From positions 1 to 5,414 of the forward strand of contig JAHFRX010000115.1 in NCBI GenBank assembly GCA_023266075.1: a stretch of 5,414 nt of DNA. The letters run 5' to 3'. The notes under the pieces are model-generated. The model saw only the letters and a list, made by a program, of their open reading frames with translations, did no database searches and was not told where the DNA came from. Of this stretch, positions 1 to 5,414 are shown one piece after another; within the stretch, counting starts at the first letter, position 1; every line of letters starts with the position of its first letter. A program made the translations under genes and the position numbers. The stretch is from Legionellaceae bacterium (GTDB lineage: Bacteria; Pseudomonadota; Gammaproteobacteria; Legionellales; Legionellaceae).

Positions 1-3000
1 ATTAAAATCTTATTACGCTTTTTTAAAGCAAGATACGCCTTTTCAGGCGCAAACAAACACGGGGCTACATGCCGCATTTGATTCTGTCTTTCCTATTCAG
101 AGTTTTTCAGGCTATGCGCGGTTGGAGTATGTGAGCTACAGCTTAGGCGAGCCTGCGTTTGATGTTCGTGAGTGTAAGTTACGAGGTTTAACTTATTCTG
201 CTCCTTTACGTGTTAAGATAAGACTGGTTGTTTTAGATAAAGAGGCATCTGGAGAAAAAAAACCGATTAAAGATATTCGTGAGCAAGATGTTTTTATGGG
301 CGAAATTCCACTCATGACTGAAGTGGGTACGTTTGTCATTAATGGAACAGAGCGTGTTGTGGTTTCTCAGCTACATCGCTCACCGGGTGTTATATTTGAG
401 CATGATCGTGGAAAAACACACTCATCTGGTAAATTGTTATATTTTGCGCGCATTATTCCCTATCGTGGTTCATGGTTAGATTTTGAATTTGATCCGAAAG
501 ATTGCTTATACGCGCGTATTGACAGACGTCGTAAACTCCCCGTGACAATTCTTTTACGTGCACTTGGATATGATACACAATCTATATTGGCCGAATTTTT
601 TGAAACAACAGCGTGTCATGTGAAAAAGAATGAATTTCACATTGACTTGATTCCTGCTCGCTTGCGTGGCGAAATTGCTCTTTTTGATATTGTTAATCCA
701 ACCAATGGTGAGATTATTGTTGAGCAAGGTCGTCGTATCACGACGCGCCATATCAACATGATGGAAAAAGGAAAAATGAAAGACTTGGCCGTTCCTCATG
801 ATTATTTGACCGGTAAAGTTTTAGCAAAAGATATTGTTGATACGTTGACTGGAGAGGCATTAGCTCTGGCGAATGATGAGGTTACAGATGATTTGTTATC
901 TAAACTTCTGCAACATGGCATTCATAATTTTGAACTGATTTATACCAACGATCTCGATCATGGCTCTTATATTTCAGATACTATTCGAGTCGATCCATCG
1001 AATAATCAGTTGGATGCATTGGTTGAAATTTATCGTATGATGCGTCCTGGTGAGCCACCTACAAAAGAAGCGGCTGAGGCTTTATTTAAGAATTTATTTT
1101 TCACGGAAGAGCGCTACGATTTATCAGCAGTTGGTCGCATGAAATTTAATCGTCGTGTTGGACGAAAAGAAGATGTTGGTCCTGGTGTTCTTGCTAAAGA
1201 GGATATTTTAGCAGTAATTAAGACGCTTATTCATATTCGTAACGGAAATGGAATGGTCGATGATATTGATCACCTAGGTAATCGCCGTGTACGAAGTGTC
1301 GGTGAGATGGCAGAAAATCAATTCAGAGTCGGTTTAGTACGTGTTGAGCGCGCTGTAAAAGAGCGTTTAAGCTTGGCTGAGTCTGAAAACTTGATGCCAC
1401 AAGATTTAATCAATGCAAAACCTGTTTCTGCTGCGATTAAAGAATTTTTTGGCTCAAGTCAGTTGTCACAGTTTATGGACCAAGTGAATCCTTTGTCGGG
1501 TGTGACGCATAAGCGTCGTGTTTCTGCATTAGGGCCAGGTGGCTTGACAAGAGAGCGCGCTGGCTTTGAGGTTCGTGACGTTCATACGACACATTATGGT
1601 CGAGTGTGTCCAATTGAAACACCAGAAGGTCCAAACATTGGTTTGATCAACTCTCTTTCCATTTATGCGCGTACTAATCAGTATGGTTTTATTGAAACAC
1701 CATGCCGTAAAGTCGTTGATGGTTGTGTGACAGATGATGTTGAATATTTGTCAGCGATTGAAGAAGTAGAACAATATATCGCGCAGTCTAACATAGCACT
1801 TGATAAGAAGGGTAAGATTCTTGCGGATCTTGTGCCATGCCGACATGAAAATGAATTTTCATTGACGACCCCTGATAAAATTAATTACATGGACATTTCA
1901 CCAAAGCAAATCGTTTCGGTAGCCTCTTCTTTGATTCCGTTCTTGGAGCATGATGATGCGAACCGTGCTTTGATGGGATCTAACATGCAACGTCAAGCAG
2001 TTCCAACATTAAGAGCAGAAAAGCCTTTTGTTGGTACGGGTATGGAGCGCATTGTTGCTTCTGACTCTGGTGTTTCTGTTGTTGCAAAACGTGGTGGAAT
2101 AATTGATTTAGTCGATGCTTCGCGTATTGTCGTACGTGTGAATGATAATGAAACAACAGCGGGTGAAACGGGCGTTGATATTTATAATTTGACAAAATAC
2201 TTTCGCTCGAATCAAGACACATGTATCAACCAAGTTCCTATCGTCCAAAAAGGAGATATGATACAGCGTGGTGATATTCTCGCAGATGGACCCTGTACTG
2301 ATATGGGTGAGCTTGCGTTGGGTCAAAATCTACTGGTCGCTTTTATGCCGTGGAACGGATACAACTTTGAAGATTCGATTTTGATTTCTGAGCGTATTGT
2401 GCAAGATGATCGCTTTACCAGTATTCATATTGAAGAACTGACGTGTATCGCCCGTGATACTAAATTAGGTACAGAAGAAATTACCTCCGATATTCCGAAT
2501 GTGGGCGAGTCAGCTTTAGCAAGTCTTGATGAGTCAGGTATTGTATACATTGGGGCCGAAGTAGGTGCTGGCGATATTTTGGTGGGTAAAGTGACACCAA
2601 AGGGTGAAACACAACTGACACCAGAAGAAAAATTGTTAAGAGCTATCTTTGGTGAGAAGGCCTCTGATGTAAAAGATACGTCCTTGCGTGTTCCTTCTGG
2701 AATGAATGGCACAGTGATTGATGTACAAGTATTCACCAGAGATGGTCTTGAAAAAGATATCAGAGCAAAGAGTATCGAGGAAGAGCATCTTGCTAGAATT
2801 CGTAAAGACTTGATTGATGAGCGTCGTATTCGTGAAGAAGATATTTTCCAGCGTGCGAAAGGTTTATTACTAAGCAAAGTTGCTAGTGGTGGACCATTAA
2901 GTTTGAAAGCAGGTACTAAAGTCACAGAAGCCTATCTAGATAAAGTGGATAGAGAAAAATGGTTTGATATTCGTATTAAAGAAGAACACATTAGCCAACA

Positions 3001-3994
3001 ACTTGAGCAGCTTTCGAAACAACTTGAGCAGCTTGTGAAAGAAATGGAAAAACGTTTTAACGATGGACGTAAAAAAATTGTCCAAGGAGATGACTTAGCT
3101 CCTGGCGTTTTAAAGATTGTTAAAGTGTATTTGGCTGTAAAACGAAGAGTACAACCTGGTGATAAAATGGCCGGCCGTCACGGAAACAAAGGTGTGATAT
3201 CTATTGTTGTTCCAGTTGAAGATATGCCGTATATGGCTGATGGTACGCCCATTGATATCGTATTGAATCCATTAGGCGTACCTTCGCGAATGAACATCGG
3301 TCAGGTACTTGAAACACATTTGGGCCTTGCTGCAAAAGGGCTTGGTTTGCGTATTGCTGAAAAGCTTGATAATCAAGCCTCAGTGAAAGATCTTCGTGCT
3401 TATTTGGAGAAGATTTATAATCATGATGGGCAAAAACGTGTGCAATTAGAGTCTTTGTCAGATGAAGAGCTGATGTTGCTGGCTAATAATTTACGTTCAG
3501 GTGTCCCTATGGCAACGCCTGTATTTGATGGTGCCTCTGAAGGTGAGATCAAAGCGATGCTACATCTTGCAGGACTTCCTGAAGACGGTAAAACAACGTT
3601 AACGGATGGAAGAACTGGACGAGAATTTGATAATCCGGTGACTGTAGGTTACATGTATATGTTGAAGTTGAATCATCTTGTTGACGATAAGATGCATGCG
3701 CGTTCAACCGGTTCATATAGCTTAGTTACGCAACAGCCGCTCGGTGGTAAAGCACAGTTCGGTGGTCAGCGTTTTGGTGAGATGGAAGTTTGGGCACTTG
3801 AAGCTTATGGTGCTGCTTATACGTTACAAGAAATGCTGACAGTTAAATCGGATGATGTCGCCGGTCGAACTAAAATCTATAAGAATATTGTCGATGGTGA
3901 TCATCGTATGGATCCAGGCATGCCTGAGTCATTTAATGTATTGTTAAAGGAAATTAGAGCACTCGGTATCGATATCGAATTGGATCATAATTAA
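1..3994 (+). CDS. rpoB: RNA polymerase beta subunit, 5'-truncated by window edge
   Basis: Beta subunit of DNA-dependent RNA polymerase, which forms one side of the catalytic cleft in the cytoplasm. The first full codon is at base 2; 1330 residues are visible, and alignment of the first residue with about E. coli residue 32 suggests a whole protein near 1361 (E. coli 1342). The TTG at 122 is not the start: the 40 codons before it encode matching beta sequence, including HAAFDSVFPIQSFSG. Seen in order: lobe/protrusion residues, the rifampicin cluster (bases 1451-1531), ETPEGPNIG, GYNFEDS with the acidic pair at 2369-2374, flap (KASDVKDTSLRVP), an insertion domain at about 2790-3090, PGDKMAGRHGNKG with the active-site lysines at 3164 and 3188, LNH histidine at 3674, and the C-terminal MPESFNVLLKEIRALG anchor that packs on beta'. 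Key residues are intact. Relative to E. coli it carries about 13 extra residues near 2879-2938. It ends with TAA TGA TGA and precedes rpoC by 62 nt. Confidence 0.99.
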   Translation, partial: LKSYYAFLKQDTPFQAQTNTGLHAAFDSVFPIQSFSGYARLEYVSYSLGEPAFDVRECKLRGLTYSAPLRVKIRLVVLDKEASGEKKPIKDIREQDVFMGEIPLMTEVGTFVINGTERVVVSQLHRSPGVIFEHDRGKTHSSGKLLYFARIIPYRGSWLDFEFDPKDCLYARIDRRRKLPVTILLRALGYDTQSILAEFFETTACHVKKNEFHIDLIPARLRGEIALFDIVNPTNGEIIVEQGRRITTRHINMMEKGKMKDLAVPHDYLTGKVLAKDIVDTLTGEALALANDEVTDDLLSKLLQHGIHNFELIYTNDLDHGSYISDTIRVDPSNNQLDALVEIYRMMRPGEPPTKEAAEALFKNLFFTEERYDLSAVGRMKFNRRVGRKEDVGPGVLAKEDILAVIKTLIHIRNGNGMVDDIDHLGNRRVRSVGEMAENQFRVGLVRVERAVKERLSLAESENLMPQDLINAKPVSAAIKEFFGSSQLSQFMDQVNPLSGVTHKRRVSALGPGGLTRERAGFEVRDVHTTHYGRVCPIETPEGPNIGLINSLSIYARTNQYGFIETPCRKVVDGCVTDDVEYLSAIEEVEQYIAQSNIALDKKGKILADLVPCRHENEFSLTTPDKINYMDISPKQIVSVASSLIPFLEHDDANRALMGSNMQRQAVPTLRAEKPFVGTGMERIVASDSGVSVVAKRGGIIDLVDASRIVVRVNDNETTAGETGVDIYNLTKYFRSNQDTCINQVPIVQKGDMIQRGDILADGPCTDMGELALGQNLLVAFMPWNGYNFEDSILISERIVQDDRFTSIHIEELTCIARDTKLGTEEITSDIPNVGESALASLDESGIVYIGAEVGAGDILVGKVTPKGETQLTPEEKLLRAIFGEKASDVKDTSLRVPSGMNGTVIDVQVFTRDGLEKDIRAKSIEEEHLARIRKDLIDERRIREEDIFQRAKGLLLSKVASGGPLSLKAGTKVTEAYLDKVDREKWFDIRIKEEHISQQLEQLSKQLEQLVKEMEKRFNDGRKKIVQGDDLAPGVLKIVKVYLAVKRRVQPGDKMAGRHGNKGVISIVVPVEDMPYMADGTPIDIVLNPLGVPSRMNIGQVLETHLGLAAKGLGLRIAEKLDNQASVKDLRAYLEKIYNHDGQKRVQLESLSDEELMLLANNLRSGVPMATPVFDGASEGEIKAMLHLAGLPEDGKTTLTDGRTGREFDNPVTVGYMYMLKLNHLVDDKMHARSTGSYSLVTQQPLGGKAQFGGQRFGEMEVWALEAYGAAYTLQEMLTVKSDDVAGRTKIYKNIVDGDHRMDPGMPESFNVLLKEIRALGIDIELDHN
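1451..1531 (+). other. rpoB: Rifampicin-resistance-determining region of beta (cluster I)
   Basis: These 27 codons match E. coli beta residues 507-533. The usual resistance positions carry the sensitive-type residue: Q513, D516, S522, H526, R529, S531 and L533 (E. coli numbering), and P564 and I572 downstream are also unchanged. Position 518 is Val (GTG at 1484) where E. coli has Asn, and 523-524 are Gly-Val. From established knowledge of the pocket, I infer a rifampicin-sensitive enzyme; Val518 is probably a lineage trait, not a selected mutation. Confidence 0.93.
2999..3040 (+). repeat. Tandem 21-bp repeat encoding a coiled-coil heptad in beta
   Basis: Two adjacent in-frame copies (2999-3019 and 3020-3040) match at 19 of 21 bases and encode QLEQLSK and QLEQLVK. 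They lie in the insertion domain of beta (E. coli about 1010-1023, part of the lineage-specific dispensable region), in an alpha-helical, probably coiled-coil segment. The alignment to E. coli in this helix (QLEQLAE then QYDELKH) has no gap, so the repeat has not lengthened the helix relative to E. coli. Confidence 0.85.
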
Positions 3995-3999
3995 TGATG

Positions 4000-4030
4000 A
4001 TTGCGTACAACAGTTCCTGTTGTACGCAAT
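4000..4030 (+). promoter_or_regulatory. Perfect stem-loop in the rpoB-rpoC gap
   Basis: The arm 4000-4012 is exactly complementary to 4018-4030 (13 bp), and G4013-C4017 can add a 14th pair, leaving a TTC triloop. It begins 6 nt after the rpoB stop and ends 13 nt before the rpoC Shine-Dalgarno. The tract after it (AAGTTTATCTTTT) is T-rich but interrupted, so it is not a textbook intrinsic terminator; complete termination here would abolish rpoC expression. Likely roles, all inferred, are a partial attenuator, an RNase III cleavage site, or a barrier protecting the rpoB 3' end. It could also fold as DNA on either strand because it is a perfect palindrome around the loop. Confidence 0.85.
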
Positions 4031-4043
4031 AAGTTTATCTTTT

Positions 4044-4049
4044 GGGAGG
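4044..4049 (+). promoter_or_regulatory. Strong Shine-Dalgarno that decides the rpoC start
   Basis: GGGAGG is a six-base match to the anti-Shine-Dalgarno of 16S rRNA. It lies 7 nt upstream of TTG 4057, the ideal spacing. The next in-frame candidate, ATG 4093, has no comparable purine run before it, and TTG 4042 overlaps the motif itself. This makes 4057 the best supported initiation codon. Confidence 0.88.
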
Positions 4050-4056
4050 CATAACC

Positions 4057-5414
4057 TTGGCTAGCATTGAACCAGTCAGAAAACCACCGGTAATGAGTGA
4101 TTTACTTGGTATGCTTAAACAACATGGCCATAGTGATGAGTTCGATCAAATACAGATACGCCTGGCATCGCCGGAGCTTATCCGTTCATGGTCTTACGGT
4201 GAAGTTAAAAAACCAGAAACGATCAATTATCGTACGTTTAAACCAGAGCGTGATGGTTTATTCTGCGCAAAAATTTTTGGTCCTGTGAAAGATTATGAGT
4301 GTTTATGTGGTAAATATAAGCGATTGAAACACAGAGGCGTGATTTGCGAAAAATGTGGTGTTGAGCTTGCTTTAGCAAAAGTACGTCGTGATAGAATGGG
4401 GCATGTCGAGTTAGCAAGTCCTGTTGCACATATCTGGTTCTTGAAATCATTACCGTCAAGAATTGGTTTACTGCTTGATATGACACTTCGTGATATTGAA
4501 CGTGTATTATATTTTGAAGCGTTTGTTGTGGTTGATCCAGGGATGACCGAACTTGAACGCGGACAACTCTTAAATGATGAAGTTTATCTTGATGCGCTTG
4601 AGCAGTATGGCGATGAATTTGATGCGCGTATGGGTGCTGAAGCCATTCGTGACTTACTTCGACAGATTAATCTAAAAGAAGAAATTAAATCATTACGTGA
4701 AGAGTTGCCGACAACAAATTCTGAAACGAAAGTGAAGAAGATTACAAAACGTCTTAAATTACTGGAAGCATTTTTTGAGTCCGGTAATAAGCCCGAGTGG
4801 ATGATCATGAGTGTGCTGCCGGTATTGCCACCTGATTTACGTCCTTTGGTTCCTTTAGACGACGGTGGTCGATTCGCAACATCCGATTTGAACGATTTAT
4901 ATCGTCGCGTGATTAACCGTAACAACCGATTAAAGCGTCTTCTTGACTTGAATGCTCCTGATATTATTGTGCGCAATGAGAAACGAATGCTTCAGGAAGC
5001 TGTGGATGCGCTTTTGGACAATGGTCGGCGTGGACGTGCGATTACGGGTAGTAACAAGCGACCATTAAAATCGTTAGCGGATATGATTAAAGGTAAGCAA
5101 GGGCGTTTTCGTCAAAACTTATTGGGTAAACGTGTGGATTACTCGGGTCGTTCTGTTATTGTGGTTGGACCGACACTCAGATTACATCAATGCGGCTTGC
5201 CTAAAAAAATGGCATTGGAATTATTTAAGCCGTTTATTTTTAGTAAGCTTGAGTTTAGAGGTCTTGCGACAACGATTAAAGCTGCTAAAAAAATGGTTGA
5301 TAGAGAGGAGCCTGTCGTTTGGGATATTCTAGAAGATGTGATTCGTGAACATCCTGTGCTTCTAAACCGTGCACCAACATTACATCGACTAGGTATTCAA
5401 GCGTTTGAGCCTGT
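4057..5414 (+). CDS. rpoC: RNA polymerase beta' subunit, 3'-truncated by window edge
   Basis: Beta' subunit of RNA polymerase, the clamp and catalytic half of the enzyme. 452 codons plus two bases are visible of a family length near 1400. The TTG start is chosen for its Shine-Dalgarno; it adds 12 residues (MASIEPVRKPPV) before the MSDLLG stretch where E. coli beta' begins. Residues equal E. coli number +12 up to the lid and +13 after it. Seen in order: SPELIRSWSYGEV and NYRTFKPERDGLFC N-terminal clamp motifs, zinc-binding cysteines C82, C84, C97 and C100, the lid (about 263-277), clamp helices that bind sigma region 2 (about 273-322), rudder (about 321-338), switch 2 with K347 in KGKQGRFRQ, then VDYSGRSVI and NRAPTLHRLGIQAFEP. 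The catalytic NADFDGD motif should lie about 20 residues past the window end. The one oddity is an extra Asp in the lid. The reading frame is otherwise uninterrupted, and co-transcription with rpoB is expected. Confidence 0.98.
   Translation, partial: MASIEPVRKPPVMSDLLGMLKQHGHSDEFDQIQIRLASPELIRSWSYGEVKKPETINYRTFKPERDGLFCAKIFGPVKDYECLCGKYKRLKHRGVICEKCGVELALAKVRRDRMGHVELASPVAHIWFLKSLPSRIGLLLDMTLRDIERVLYFEAFVVVDPGMTELERGQLLNDEVYLDALEQYGDEFDARMGAEAIRDLLRQINLKEEIKSLREELPTTNSETKVKKITKRLKLLEAFFESGNKPEWMIMSVLPVLPPDLRPLVPLDDGGRFATSDLNDLYRRVINRNNRLKRLLDLNAPDIIVRNEKRMLQEAVDALLDNGRRGRAITGSNKRPLKSLADMIKGKQGRFRQNLLGKRVDYSGRSVIVVGPTLRLHQCGLPKKMALELFKPFIFSKLEFRGLATTIKAAKKMVDREEPVVWDILEDVIREHPVLLNRAPTLHRLGIQAFEP
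4300..4356 (+). other. rpoC: Zinc-binding cysteine cluster of beta'
   Basis: Codons for four cysteines, at 4300, 4306, 4345 and 4354, give the C-x-C-x12-C-x2-C pattern that corresponds to E. coli C70, C72, C85 and C88. In the known enzyme this N-terminal zinc domain contacts upstream DNA and exiting RNA. All four ligands are present, and the spacing equals that of E. coli. Confidence 0.95.
4843..4887 (+). other. rpoC: Beta' lid loop with one extra Asp codon
   Basis: This segment corresponds to E. coli beta' 251-264, the lid that helps separate the RNA transcript from the DNA template. E. coli reads PLVPLDGGRFATSD, whereas here a second Asp follows (PLDDGGRF) from adjacent GAC codons at 4858 and 4861. 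The downstream frame is intact, and every later landmark is displaced by exactly one residue, so this is a true one-codon insertion in the sequence as given. Confidence 0.88.

Noticed and set aside
122..124. TTG as the initiation codon of rpoB
   Set aside because: The same frame is open back to base 2 and encodes residues that match beta upstream of this point (SVFPIQSFSG and neighbours), so 122 is an internal Leu codon and the real start lies left of the window.
2425..2925. 166-codon open frame on the minus strand
   Set aside because: It lies wholly inside rpoB, opposite its conserved sequence, has a Ser-rich composition as expected from the antisense of coding DNA, and shows no recognisable family or ribosome binding site. 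The other antisense frames at 554-799, 1980-2222, 2108-2326, 4238-4486 and 4584-4976 were dropped for the same reason.
4000..4043. A full intrinsic terminator ending the rpoB transcript
   Set aside because: The stem is strong but the T tract is interrupted and starts with AAG, no promoter is visible in the remaining 13 nt before the rpoC ribosome binding site, and rpoC is essential. Partial attenuation or processing fits better.
4097..4288. 63-codon plus-strand frame near the start of rpoC, and a similar one at 5132-5332
   Set aside because: Both overlap conserved rpoC codons in another frame and have no recognisable product.
1..5414. Mobile element, CRISPR array, tRNA or novel accessory system
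   Set aside because: Apart from the 62-nt gap, the whole window is conserved rpoB and rpoC coding sequence. No spaced direct repeats, transposase fragments or tRNA-like folds were seen.

Overview
The window is a piece of the rpoB-rpoC operon of a gammaproteobacterium, and every base is accounted for by two truncated RNA polymerase genes and a 62-nt gap between them. Both genes are on the + strand. The proteins align almost without gaps to E. coli RpoB and RpoC. By eye the base composition is AT-rich (roughly 40% GC in the rows I counted). Several sequence traits recall the Legionella/Coxiella side of the gammaproteobacteria: the N-terminal TGLHAAF stretch, DQVNPLSGV in the rifampicin cluster, a longer beta insertion region with a WFDIR motif, and the ELALAKVRR stretch after the beta' zinc cysteines. 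That placement rests on memory of the families, not on a search, so it is tentative.

Layout: bases 1-3994 hold rpoB (beta subunit), open at the window's left edge and lacking an estimated 31 N-terminal codons. It ends with three consecutive in-frame stops (TAA TGA TGA). Bases 3995-4056 are intergenic and contain a perfect hairpin of 13-14 bp with a tiny loop, followed by a strong Shine-Dalgarno sequence. rpoC (beta' subunit) then starts at a TTG codon at 4057 and runs off the right edge after 452 codons, just before the catalytic NADFDGD motif would be reached. No promoter, tRNA, mobile element, CRISPR or accessory gene is visible.

The two products are the large subunits that together form the catalytic cleft of RNA polymerase. 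Beta supplies the rifampicin pocket, the fork and flap and the lysines near the active site. Beta' supplies the zinc-binding domain, lid, clamp helices, rudder and switch 2 in the part seen here. Co-transcription with a short gap fits their 1:1 stoichiometry.

I found no undescribed system. The points that deserve a second look are small: a one-residue Asp insertion in the nearly invariant beta' lid loop, the rpoB-rpoC hairpin, a TTG start giving a 12-residue beta' extension, and a near-perfect 21-bp tandem repeat encoding a coiled-coil heptad in the beta insertion domain.
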